A stretch of DNA of 64,000 nt from Mixophyes australis. Taxonomy: Eukaryota; Chordata; Amphibia; Anura; Limnodynastidae. The position numbers were made by a program, and so were the translations under genes. The notes under the pieces are model-generated. The model did not search any database and was not told the origin of the DNA. It saw only the letters and a list, made by a program, of their open reading frames with translations. Of the stretch, positions 24,201 through 30,442 are shown one piece after another. Each line of letters opens with the position of its first letter. Within the stretch, counting starts at the first letter, position 1. Location of the stretch: assembly GCA_036250195.1 (NCBI GenBank), contig JAVHZZ010000008.1, forward strand, positions 5,317,434-5,381,433, read 5' to 3'.

Positions 24201-26333
24201 TCATGCTTAATTTAGGACATCAATGATGGAATACTGGGCAGCATTTTAGGAGAACAACAGGAAAGTTTAAGTTAATATAAACTTATGTGGAAGTAGGCTG
24301 GAAACTGAGAATAATTTTACTGCTTCCAGAACTGCGTATTCTCCACAACATCTTCCAACTCGTAAAACTGAACACAGATTGATTATACGGGGTGGTTCCA
24401 ATGATCATGTCCTACGTGGATATGCACCTTAAAATGAGCTTGGCTAACAAGTAGCAGATTAGTGGCTGTCAAGCATCGCTGGTCGGCCCTTTTTTGCAGT
24501 TCTTAAATGTCCGTTAGTGTGTCGGTAAAAATCCTGCATGTATATTAAAGGGCAAAAAGCTCAGTAAACCACATCGGCGGTAAGATTTGCCAACAATGGC
24601 TTCCTCGTTTAACAGGGATCACAGAGGTACATGTACAGCAAGGCGATAAAAAGAAATTCATAGTAAAAATGCATAACATGCTTTGAATAAAGCATGTTTG
24701 GTCTATATTTAATTATTTTAAAATGATATATATTTTTTAAAATATTTTTGCTTATACCAAGTGGAACTGAACTCCGAGGTCTGAGCTCTCACTGCACGTG
24801 CACAAGGCGGCTAGAGGGCTCACGCACATCGGCAGAGGCTGGCACGGTAAGGCGCAAGTTAACCCATACTGCTCCTGGGGGCAGCGAGTGTCAATGTGCT
24901 GCCTCGGCGAGACTTTATTCATGAGTTGCGGAGTAAGAGATTTTGTTTTACTAGAAAGTACCAATACTTATCTCTGCATTTTGAAAACTATTCCCCATAG
25001 AAGCAGTGATTAGTTACAACGTTTTTTGAATGTTACTATTAAAATAGTTAGATTTATTATATCCCTCTTAGCATAACATCAATTCACACTTACATGTTAC
25101 ATCCATATGTGCACATCCAGTACACACATCCATACGTGTGCATCCAGTACACACATCCATATGTGCACATCCAGTACACGTATAAATGCATATACATCCA
25201 GTACACACATCCATACGTGCGCATCAAGTACACACATCCATACGTGTGCATCAAGTACACACATCCATACGTGTGCATCAAGTACACACATCCATACGTG
25301 CGCATCAAGTACACACATCCATACGTGTGCATCCAGTACACACATCCATCCGTGTGCATTCAGTAATGATCCCAAAATGATAAAACTCGCCTGGCTAGAT
25401 TATGAAACCTGGGGTAACTGATTTATAGTGAAAATTAGATTGGTCATGGAGAGGTAACATTACTGGATTGAATCATCTGTATATTTGTCCCAATATGTTA
25501 TATTAAGTCCATGGACTACAATACATGAATGTAATGCATACCTGCCAACTTTTGGCAGTAGGCGTCATGGAGCTGCAGGGGGAGGTGGGCGTGCAGGGGT
25601 GGGGCTCAGAAAATTGATGCGATTCTCAGGGAATCACAGTATTTTGGATTTAATTCTGTCCACATCACTAGAAAGTGGGCAGATGCGCTAGGCTGCCATA
25701 CTCTCCCGGAGTCCTGCCCGGAATTAGGGAGTCTCCCGGACATTCTGGGAGAGTTGGCAAGTATGATAATTAAACAGCTTTTTCTAGACTTTCCCCTTTC
25801 TCATTCCCATATACAATTGTTTTTTTGGTTGTAATGACAGTGATAAACAAATGAAATGAAACAATATGTGTGTGATATTGTCCTCAGTGTCTCTACTTAC
25901 CTGCGCTGGTAGTGCTAGTCTGCGCTGCTGTTTCCACGCACAGGGCTGTATACAAATAACACAGAAATTAATTCAAAGGCAATATTTGTGGCATTTATAA
26001 TATTTCTTATATATTTGTCCAGGGCACAGGTGCTGTTGTTGTTTATGGATGATTACAGCTGTTTATTGTTGACTATAACGGCAGTGAAGCAAAGCATTAA
26101 TAACCGGCAATAATTCCGGGATAACTAACACCGGGTACAGCTGCTTAATGTTCTACGACAATAAAGAATTTAACACAGACAGGGAATTTATATGAAAGTT
26201 TGTGTAATACAAGAGTTTGTTCCTGTCTGTAGATTAATACAGTGACATATACAAGCGACTCATTATCTATATACTGATCCCTACTCTTACCTGCTAAAAG
26301 AAGCCAAAGTCTGGAGTGCATCTTCCAGTTCAT
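1..26333 (-). CDS. Modular SEA-domain mucin gene (5' part; continues beyond the window)
   Basis: This is a spliced gene read on the minus strand. Visible coding exons, in transcript order, are 26333-26291, 25945-25901, 19678-16809, 16364-16306, 15373-15219, 12777-10874, 9911-9853, 8690-8536 and 275-<1. All junctions are GT-AG and the phases agree at every join, giving 5,565 nt or 1,855 codons without a stop. The protein has an N-terminal signal peptide, then alternating Thr/Pro/Ser-rich repeat blocks and SEA domains. Known biology of the families: PTS blocks are heavily O-glycosylated in mucins, and SEA domains occur beside them in secreted and membrane mucins (MUC1, MUC16) and often self-cleave at a Gly-Ser bond. 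I infer an epithelial or skin-gland mucin. Whether it ends in a membrane anchor cannot be seen, because the 3' end is outside the window. The SEA-PTS alternation is MUC16-like in layout, but orthology is not established. Confidence 0.85.
1087..1163. repeat. Short inverted repeat carrying an ACTACAAG...CAGCATGC motif
   Basis: The left arm reads AACTACAAGCCCCAGCATGC and the right arm is a near reverse complement ending TTGTAGTTT. The motif resembles the ZNF143/STAF recognition consensus. A related single copy is at 29712-29735. Confidence 0.5.
2102..3217. mobile_element. Possible non-autonomous element with TCATTAAGG-type ends, host of a nested hAT-like element
   Basis: The left end reads GGCCTGAGTCATTAAGG and the right end is a loose inverted match (CCTTAATGATTCAAT). 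The hAT-like element at 2677-3054 lies inside. The ends are related in sequence to the palindromic family at 30104 and 49736. The assignment is tentative. Confidence 0.3.
2677..3054. mobile_element. hAT-like non-autonomous DNA transposon
   Basis: It begins CAGGGCCGGATTAA and ends TTAATCCGACCCAG, which are inverted copies. The flanks ATTATACA and ATTGTACG are an 8-bp target duplication with two mismatches, as expected of hAT elements. It has no transposase frame. Inside is an inverted pair around AGATCTC...GAGATCT. Confidence 0.7.
4769..5045. mobile_element. hAT-like fragment with internal hairpin
   Basis: The left end CAGGGCCGCCATCAGGGG is hAT-like. Positions 4914-4945 and 5008-5040 are inverted copies around GCAGCTCTGCCTCCCAG. 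The right end is not clear because another element starts at 5056. Confidence 0.4.
5108..5185. repeat. 23-bp tandem repeat, about 3.4 copies
   Basis: The unit is GGGCGTGCCCTGTCCCGCCC plus ACT, nearly identical in each copy. It lies within a TIR-type element that starts CATACTTGCCAACT at 5056. Confidence 0.8.
5197..7312. mobile_element. Element with ~220-bp terminal inverted repeats
   Basis: The left arm 5197-5420 starts CATGGTTGCAAACTCTCCCG, and the right arm 7096-7312 is its reverse complement ending GTTGGCAACCATG. Both arms contain the same CTCCCGGGAG steps, a GCATGCGCCGGTGA-type block and CGGAGCTCC. Between the arms lie a large palindrome and about 1.3 kb of unrecognised sequence without a transposase. 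The same GCCAACTCTCCCGG end is seen at 25537-25765 and 28763-29047, so this is a multi-copy family. Confidence 0.6.
5443..5770. repeat. Near-perfect 328-bp palindrome
   Basis: Two arms of about 164 bp meet near 5606. The left arm starts ATTTACTTTAACTG and the right arm ends with its reverse complement, with only a few mismatches. It is probably a foldback MITE inserted in the element around it. Confidence 0.85.
7345..7590 (+). repeat. G-rich minisatellite, quadruplex-prone
   Basis: Repeats of roughly 30-36 bp combine G runs of 4-14 with GGGACATTAACTGTG or GGACATTATCCACGG. G runs are on the plus strand, that is the non-transcribed-sense side of the mucin intron. Confidence 0.8.
8536..8690 (-). 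CDS. Mucin exon 8: C-terminal half of SEA domain 2
   Basis: This 155-nt exon has acceptor ttctccag and donor gtaagt. It reads FSQGSVIAKLVVTL, a helix (PIDITKIQQLFEDV), a turn and VSSITFNG, so the Gly-Ser-Val cleavage-type motif is kept. Exit phase 1 fits the PTS exon that starts at 275. About 25 of 51 codons differ in amino acid from exon 5, with only about five silent codon changes by hand count. Confidence 0.87.
8691..9852 (-). other. Mucin intron 7
   Basis: This intron separates the two later SEA exons of cassette 2. Near the acceptor (8700-8770) it carries one copy of a sequence that is duplicated as a palindrome in cassette 1. Otherwise I see no named element. Confidence 0.7.
9853..9911 (-). 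CDS. Mucin exon 7: 59-nt middle SEA exon, domain 2
   Basis: The acceptor is ttacacag and the donor gtgagt. It encodes INQILQQEFTVLSVDVVEF plus AG. It has the same length and phases (0 to 2) as exon 4, but about 14 of 19 residues differ from exon 4, although the intron bases on either side are nearly the same. It joins exon 8 to read VVEFSQGSVI. Confidence 0.82.
9912..10873 (-). other. Mucin intron 6
   Basis: An AT-rich intron of about 960 bp. Its 3' side near 9912-9960 and 10500-10640 is clearly similar to 16365-16410 and 16510-16640 of cassette 1. It contains about 400 bp (10060-10470) not seen in the cassette 1 copy. Confidence 0.7.
10874..12777 (-). CDS. Mucin exon 6: second PTS repeat block plus start of SEA domain 2
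   Basis: This 1,904-nt exon (634 full codons) has acceptor tttaaag and donor ccg/gtgagt, the same phases and the same flanks as exon 3. It encodes GTEIFTQTTTTPPPSTTPG, then roughly 45-50 repeats of the 12-residue ASTTPGDTTTPG type, then a more degenerate Ser/Thr stretch and the SEA start with NIT, NYT and NDT sequons, ending KEEIERP. It is about two thirds the length of exon 3. The paralogy is obvious from the repeat, the exon borders and the conserved lead-in sequence. Confidence 0.88.
11200..12740 (-). repeat. 36-bp coding minisatellite, cassette 2
   Basis: The same 36-bp unit as in cassette 1, in exon 6, with a block around 11935-12180 repeated around 12355-12610. Confidence 0.9.
12778..15218 (-). 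other. Mucin intron 5, the cleanest copy of the cassette intron
   Basis: About 2.4 kb, homologous to parts of 276-2000 and to 19680-19870 plus 22460-25085. At 13060-13067 it has ATTACAAC without any insertion, the empty site for the hAT-like element at 22579. Confidence 0.75.
14376..15025. mobile_element. ~650-bp insertion with TTG target duplication
   Basis: The paralogous intron at 24936-24955 reads GAGATTTTGTTTTACTAG with no insert. Here TTG is duplicated at 14373-14375 and 15026-15028 around the insert. The ends GGCACATTTATCAT and the reverse complement of TTAAATATACCCC are loosely inverted. A hairpin near 14470-14498 (AACAGCAGTTCC and its complement) lies inside. No transposase is seen. 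Confidence 0.65.
15219..15373 (-). CDS. Mucin exon 5: C-terminal half of SEA domain 1
   Basis: This 155-nt exon has acceptor ttctccag and donor gtaagt. With the preceding exon it reads FSPGSVITQMILNL, then a helix-forming stretch (PIDVEKLQEVFRDL), a short turn and the closing strand LTSITFNG. The FxPGSV motif is what MUC1-type SEA domains use for autoproteolysis between Gly and Ser; cleavage here is inferred. The last base G joins GT of the next PTS exon to make Gly. Reading on into the intron gives a short tail ending MLRGI and a stop, which is a possible intron-retention product. Confidence 0.87.
15374..16305 (-). other. Mucin intron 4
   Basis: Homologous to intron 7 (8691-9852), including the stretch around 15600-15760 that matches 8850-9010. 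It holds the palindromic inverted duplication listed separately. Confidence 0.7.
15409..15545. repeat. Inverted duplication (palindrome) near the SEA exon acceptor
   Basis: The left arm CTATGATAGTCTGCAGGTGT and right arm ACACCTGCAGACTATCATAG are complementary, with a (TA)n centre. The paralogous intron at 8705-8775 has only the right-arm orientation, so the left arm arose by local inverted duplication. Confidence 0.8.
16306..16364 (-). CDS. Mucin exon 4: 59-nt middle SEA exon, domain 1
   Basis: On the minus strand the acceptor is ccacacag and the donor gtgagt. It encodes LSERMKEAFPASLVEVVGF plus AG, in phase 0 and out phase 2. The sequence is the SEA segment between the first helix and the Gly-Ser cleavage strand, and it joins exon 5 to read VVGFSPGSVI. 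Length and splice sites match the paralogous exon at 9853-9911. Confidence 0.82.
16365..16808 (-). other. Mucin intron 3
   Basis: About 440 bp between the PTS exon and the 59-nt exon. It aligns with both ends of intron 6. No inserted element was recognised. Confidence 0.7.
16809..19678 (-). CDS. Mucin exon 3: giant PTS repeat block plus start of SEA domain 1
   Basis: This is a 2,870-nt exon (956 full codons) with acceptor tttaaag at its 5' side and donor ccg/gtgagt at its 3' side. After GTDLFTQT it encodes about 75 copies of a 12-residue Thr/Pro/Ser/Gly/Asp repeat of the type ASTTPGDTTTPG, then a spacer (STPGASTNTAPNEKGNIS) and the first strand and helix of a SEA domain, ending near KATIEGP. 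Sequons NIS and NVT precede the SEA core. The repeats almost lack Lys and aromatic residues, as expected of an O-glycosylated stalk. Longer duplications are visible inside it, for example a block near 18595-19080 repeated about 486 bp further on. The exon stays open in several frames on both strands because of the 36-bp repeat, so those other frames are artefacts. Confidence 0.88.
16930..19650 (-). repeat. 36-bp coding minisatellite, cassette 1
   Basis: The repeat unit is 36 bp (12 codons), about 75 copies, with frequent half-unit deletions that preserve frame and local higher-order duplications. It is wholly inside mucin exon 3. Confidence 0.9.
20174..20348. mobile_element. Palindromic MITE (GGGGTATATTTACTAAA ends)
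   Basis: The ends GGGGTATATTTACTAAACTG and its reverse complement are perfect inverted repeats, and the inner parts (AATCAGATTCTAG and CTAGAATCTGATTGG) continue the pairing. A fragment of the same family (AATCTGATTGGTTGCTATGG) is at 33948-33967. Confidence 0.8.
20596..20745 (+). mobile_element. Dispersed repeat starting AGATGAGCGGGCTCGG
   Basis: A GC-richer block in AT-rich surroundings with internal CGGATT/AATCCG pairs. It looks like one end of a DNA-transposon family. Support is by composition and hairpin motifs only. Confidence 0.35.
20932..21165. mobile_element. Palindromic Harbinger-like MITE (GGGGGGTATTCAATTG ends)
   Basis: Terminal inverted repeats GGGGGGTATTCAATTGTTCC and its complement, with arms pairing through ACCGTTTATACGGTAAT and TGAGCGAGT. 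The flanks CTAA/CTAG fit a 3-bp TAA/TAG-type duplication. No coding capacity. Confidence 0.75.
22186..22345 (-). mobile_element. Dispersed repeat with CAAAACC/CAGAACC motifs
   Basis: Irregular repeats of ATCAGAACCCAAAACC and related words, ending GGCCGGTGCACACCCCTA. Read on the minus strand it starts TAGGGGTGTGCACCGGCC. Probably the end of a DNA transposon; the family is not named here. Confidence 0.4.
22579..23220. mobile_element. hAT-like element with 8-bp target duplication and local empty site
   Basis: It begins CAGGGCCGGATTAACCCG and ends TTAATCCGGCTCTG. The flanks ATTATAAC (22571-22578) and ATTACAAC (23221-23228) are the target duplication, and the paralogous intron shows single ATTACAAC at 13060. 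Inner hairpins include GAGATCTTGT...AGATCTCC. It is the same end family as 2677-3054, with a different interior. Confidence 0.85.
25094..25366. repeat. 27-bp minisatellite in place of a SEA exon
   Basis: About ten copies of CATCCATACGTGTGCATC plus AAGTACACA. It is open in several frames but not homologous to any SEA exon. It begins within 10-20 bp of the point where cassette homology ends. Confidence 0.85.
25537..25765. mobile_element. TIR element, CATAC(C/T)TGCCAACT family
   Basis: It begins CATACCTGCCAACTTTTGG and ends CTGGGAGAGTTGGCAAGTATG, with internal CTCCCGGA pairs. Non-autonomous. It sits in intron 2, 136 bp from mucin exon 2. Confidence 0.65.
25901..25945 (-). CDS. Mucin exon 2: short linker after the signal peptide
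   Basis: This 45-nt exon has acceptor tatacag and donor gtaagt on the minus strand. Joined to exon 1 it gives AALCVETAAQTSTTSA plus a final G that completes a Gly codon with GT of the next PTS exon. It finishes the signal peptide (an AxA-like site near VETAAQ is a plausible cleavage point) and starts the Ser/Thr-rich mature protein. Phase in (1) and phase out (1) fit both neighbours exactly. An exon this small could be missed by gene predictors. Confidence 0.72.
25946..26290 (-). other. Mucin intron 1
   Basis: A 345-bp AT-rich intron between the signal-peptide exon and the linker exon. No element was seen. Confidence 0.65.
26291..26333 (-). CDS. Mucin exon 1: start codon and signal peptide core
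   Basis: The exon encodes MNWKMHSRLWLLLA plus the first base of the next codon, a classic signal-peptide start with basic residues followed by Leu-rich core. The donor reads CAG/gtaagag on the minus strand. The ATG has an A at -3, and an in-frame TGA lies 18 nt upstream, which supports this start. The exon ends in phase 1, and its final G joins CC of exon 2 to give Ala. Homologous start exons are not seen elsewhere in the window, so this looks like the single 5' end of the gene. Confidence 0.8.
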
Positions 26334-26405
26334 TCTGAGATCCGAGTCTCAGCGCGATTTCCCCAACGCTCCCCGTATCTAGTGGAGATTAAGAGTGAAA
26401 CACTG

Positions 26406-26411
26406 TTTATA
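26406..26411 (-). promoter_or_regulatory. Candidate TATA box of the mucin gene
   Basis: On the minus strand TATAAA lies about 75 nt upstream of the ATG. A start site 25-30 nt further down would fall near 26381-26386 and give a 5' UTR of roughly 50 nt. A pyrimidine-rich stretch ending CACTAG at 26379-26384 could instead be a splice acceptor for an upstream 5' UTR exon; the sequence alone does not decide. Confidence 0.4.
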
Positions 26412-27412
26412 TGTATACAGCACTCTCTCACTGAATAGCATGGTAAAATGTCTTAAAGGGACACTTAACATTAAATACAGGTTACTTTCTATTAAAGTAG
26501 TACTAATAGCATTTACAAATATATCCCCATACTCAGAGCTTGAGATGTTTGGCAGTGTATTCAAAATTAATATGGAACTATTTTGTGTATTTGAAGCTTT
26601 GTTTACATTGGGCTAATTAAGCCTACTGGAAGGTGAAAAATGGGTCCTATTAAAAGTATAAAACAAGACCCGATTTTGGTCAGCTAGGAGCTGGTATAAA
26701 ATTCAAGTCAATTTTGCTGTTATTAGCACCTCTAAAAATGTGCTGTCAATTCGGCGTCAAGTTCCGCCAAAGTGATCGGAGATTTTCTCAAATCTCTGCT
26801 TATTTTTCCTTGCGCCCCATAGGGATGCAAGGAGAAGATAAGCAGAGACGCCGTACCCTATTGGCCGGCGGCAATGTGCACAGCCAAACATCTCGGTGCC
26901 AGCAATTGAATTCCCCCCTTAATGTAGTATTACTACATTATATCATTGCATTACGTTATATCAACAATATTTTGATTGCATTTTGTACATCTTGATCAGA
27001 AGACCAAATTTGTATCAATACACCAAAATGTAAAGGAACAGGAAAAGATAAAAAAAAAAACTTCTAAATAAAAAAAAAACATTAATCCTTAACTGTACCC
27101 CTAACACGAAAAGTGTCCCAACTGGAGATGGAAATAAAATAAAAGTTTTCATAAATGTTCCATAAATATTACACCACCTCATGTAACAGCCTCAAGTCTA
27201 CTAGACACACACCTGTACATCCGTATTCAACAGGGAGAGGATATGAAGATACGTCTGGTGATAAATACGGGTCTAGGTCCGCTCTGCTCTAACAGACATC
27301 ACACTGCAGGACACGTCCAATACATATGTGGAATATAAAGTCACATAAGAACGCGCAGTAAAGAAATTCTATTCATTTAATGTCACGTGTTAATAATATA
27401 TAGTCATTAATG
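26412..27412. other. Upstream flank of the mucin gene
   Basis: Non-coding. 26735-26925 looks like a non-autonomous element: CAATTCGGCG at one side and CAGCAATTGAATTCCCCCC at the other, with CTCTGCTTAT and ATAAGCAGAG pairing inside. The rest is AT-rich with A-runs at 27047-27080. Confidence 0.5.
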
Positions 27413-27612
27413 TCAAAACATTAAAAAAAAAGGGTTTTTTTCATCCCCCGCCCCCATAAAATACATTTATCAGGATGTTATTAATGTCTATTGTACATAA
27501 AATACATTGTTATAGTTTCTCCTGATTGCAGACACATGTTCTAGCTGTATACACAGCCGTCATCACTAGTAATCAGCACTTACACCAGACCTGTAGCTGG
27601 TGCCAGTGATAC
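27413..27612. repeat. Dispersed ~200-bp repeat, copy 1
   Basis: Shares long near-identical stretches with 32225-32436, for example GACACATGTTCTAGCTGTAT and CACTAGTAATCAGCACTTAC. Family unknown. Confidence 0.7.
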
Positions 27613-27652
27613 GACAGCTGCATTCAGATTGGTTACATATAATAGTATAGTA

Positions 27653-27845
27653 CAGGGTTTCCCAAACCCAGTCCTCAGGGCTCCCCAACAGTGCAGGTTT
27701 TCCAGATCACATGTGACATAATTAGGACCATCTGTGGATCTGTTACAATGTGTCAGTCAGTAATGAATACACCTGTGCTCCAGCAAGGAGATATGGAAAA
27801 CATGCACTGTTGGGGAGCCCTGAGGACTGGGTTTGGGAATCCCTG
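27653..27845. mobile_element. hAT-like MITE (CAGGGTTTCCCAAACCC ends)
   Basis: The ends CAGGGTTTCCCAAACCCAGT and ACTGGGTTTGGGAATCCCTG are inverted copies, continuing through CCTCAGGGCTCCCCAACAGT. The type is widespread in fish and frogs. Short ATAGTATA words on both sides leave the exact target duplication ambiguous. Confidence 0.75.
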
Positions 27846-27853
27846 GATAGTAT

Positions 27854-28762
27854 AAAAAGCAGAGTAAAACAGCTATTAAACAACTCTATCCTGTATGAAA
27901 ATTACCTGTGTCTTATTGGGGATGGAGGGAGGTTATATTCTGGTAATCCCGTGCTCTAACATGGCAGCACTAAGATAAATGCAGGGTCAATACTAGGCTT
28001 ACTACATTAACAGTTTGTTTAGGAATAAGTTCTCTATTTGCATGTGTTTCATTTTACTTAGTCCTGATGCAAAACCGTAGAAGCTGTTGTTCTTCCTGAA
28101 AAGAGGGACCTTATTGGCAGTGATGTCAGAGAGAAGCTAAAAAAAATCAGGACACTTGTACAATGTGCATCTTAAGATTTATATTTGCTGCATTTAAACT
28201 ACATCCTGAACTGCTGTGTATTTATATTTATATATATATGTCACTGATTAATTAAATGATTTTGTAAGTTTAGTCAAGAGGAGATCAGTGATCAATCATC
28301 TGTCCACCAAGCTGAGTGTTAGTTACTATATAATGAGGGGAAAGTAATCATTAAGCACGGTGATATATAGTCGTCAGTGCTCGTGTTTCCTATGTGCATG
28401 GAATTTGATCTGATTGCAAAACAAATATATATTTAGCCCTTTCGGTGCTATTATTTTGACGGAAAAGTTTTACTGTACTAAATGTATTGTATCACATCTG
28501 TCAGGGGAAAGAGTTGGGCAATTAAGGAAGTTGGCTGGTCTGGGGGGCAGCCTGTCCCATACTGGGCTACCTGTATTTTTGTTCCCTTTAAAAAGTTACT
28601 AATAGGCTGCTGAGCCTAGTCCTGCCCCCTGGGCTAAAATTTGCAGCCCTCCCTTGGGGCGAAGTGAGGGCATTCCTTGCTAAGTGCGGACTAGGTGCAC
28701 CGCTGTGCCTAGTTTTGTATAGTTGAATGCCAGGTCACTTTCTGCAGCTACAAAAGCTTTAC
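27854..28762. other. Non-coding stretch
   Basis: AT-rich sequence, with a GC-richer piece around 28600-28680 (GCCCCCTGGGCTAAAATTTG) that resembles part of 33690-33820. No gene recognised. Confidence 0.4.
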
Positions 28763-29047
28763 TCATACTTGCAACCCTTCCGTAACGTTTGGGAGACACC
28801 CGAATTCCAGGTAGGTCTCCTGGACTCCCGGGGGGAGTAGGGCAACCTCTCGCATCTACCCACTTCCTAGTGAAGTTGGCAGCTTTAGAGTCACCATGAC
28901 GCGATTCCCTGAGAATCACGTCATTTTGGCCCCTCCCCGCAGTAAAATAATGCGTACGTTCATCAAGCCCCGCCCCCTCCACCCATACCACCGCCTCCAC
29001 CCATACCACCCACCTCCCCTCCAACAGCCAAAAGTTGGCAAGTATGA
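28763..29047. mobile_element. TIR element, CATACTTGC...GCAAGTATG family
   Basis: It begins CATACTTGCAACCCTTCCG and ends AAAAGTTGGCAAGTATG, with GGAGACACCCGAATTCC and a CGATTCCCTGAGAATCACG block. That block is also in 25537-25765 in inverse order. Confidence 0.6.
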
Positions 29048-30103
29048 CTTTACTGTCATCAAGTCTGCCTCTGTTTCTAAGTTGCCCACAAGAACCAGTG
29101 ACTGGACGGACAGGGCTACAGGGATGATCAGGGGGCTACATCTTATCTGAGCAAATGAAAGCAATTTATAGTGGATGAATCATACATATGTTTCATTTAA
29201 TGGCAATATAAAATCACTGCTACTCTGACATCAGGGAGTAACCTCATTGTAGGGTTACTGAGCCTATTGTCCCTGAGCAAATTTTAACTTCTTCACAACT
29301 GTTTACGTCTATTATCTCTTTCCATTGAGTGTCGTGTCTCTGAATGCAGGCAGCAGAACCAGTTCCCAGCACAGCCATCCCAAACAAGTTTATCTTTTGT
29401 TTCATAATAATGAATATTTTTCTGAGGTGAATGGAAAATGCACAGACCTGCAGGTAAGAACCAGGTGCTATCTGATCATTATCCATCAGCCAGAGATACG
29501 GATAACTCAGGTCACAGCAGTGACCTAATACATGTATCTGCAAATATCATAAATGGGTTCTAAATATAGAACCTGTTACATATTTATCTATACCATATGC
29601 TAATATTACATATTTACCCTCATCACAATCCTCATAGTAGAAACCGGAGGGATAATCCTACCAGTCTCTTTATTCTGTAAAATCGTAAAAGCTTGCTTAT
29701 GTTTTTGAACTACAAGTCCCAGCATGTTCTGAGACAGAATCAGAGACTTCCTGTAGCTTCCCTCTGTGGTATGCTCACTACTTACAAACACATCCAGAGT
29801 AACCTGCCTCAGTAATTATCAGGTACTTAATAATAATTAATTCGTTAGTGGGTGTTCGTTAATAATTGTCAGACATCAATCATTTTCTGGTTCATGATTC
29901 AACTTGATTGGAAAATATTCTACCTTGACCCAATAATGGAAATCTGACCATTGTCTGGAACTATGTTATTTACTAATAGCAGCTACCAATGCCATGTGTT
30001 TCTCAAAAGACGTTAGATAAACCCATGTACTGAAACTACTATAAATTCAGAGCAACTAAAACTGTTATTCTGTTTACATGTGAACCATTAAACAGGACAC
30101 AAT
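29048..30103. other. Non-coding stretch
   Basis: No exon or complete element recognised. 29712-29735 carries ACTACAAGTCCCAGCATG, the same motif as at 1091. Confidence 0.4.
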
Positions 30104-30442
30104 GGGCCCGATTCATTAAGAATCTTAAATTAAGAAATACCTTATTTCAGTCTCCTGGACAAAACCATGTTACAACAATGCAAGGGGTAAAAATAATTTT
30201 TTTTGTTTTGCACATAAGTTAAATACTGACTGTTTTTTCATGTAGCACACAAATATCAACTTTAAATTTCAGTGTACAAATAAGCTATCAAGTATTTGTG
30301 TGCTACATAAAAAAACAGTCAGTATTTAACTTATGTGCAAAACAAAAAAAAAATTTTTTCACCCCTTGAATTGTAACATGGTTTTGTCCAGGAGACTTAA
30401 ATAAGAAATTCCTTAATTTAAGATCCTTAATGAATCAGGCCC
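30104..30442. mobile_element. Palindromic MITE (GGGCC-GATTCATTAAG ends), complete copy
   Basis: About 339 bp. The left arm starts GGGCCCGATTCATTAAG and the right arm ends CTTAATGAATCAGGCCC. The pairing includes TCTCCTGGACAAAACCATG and its complement and the TGTAGCACACAAATA core. A second, right-truncated copy is at 49736-49974. Confidence 0.85.

Larger units (their letters stand above)
19679..25900 (-). other. Mucin intron 2, a cassette intron plus insertions
   Basis: 19680-19870 matches 12778-12960 and 22460-25085 matches 12970-15190, with insertions between and within. The match stops just where the cassette would have its second 155-nt SEA exon (minus-sense), and a 27-bp minisatellite follows. 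So this intron derives from a cassette intron, but the SEA exon is absent. Confidence 0.7.

Noticed and set aside
25090..25375. Tandem-repeat frames on both strands (THPYVCIKY or MCVLDAHVW type)
   Set aside because: Products of a 27-bp minisatellite; no start context, splice site or homology.
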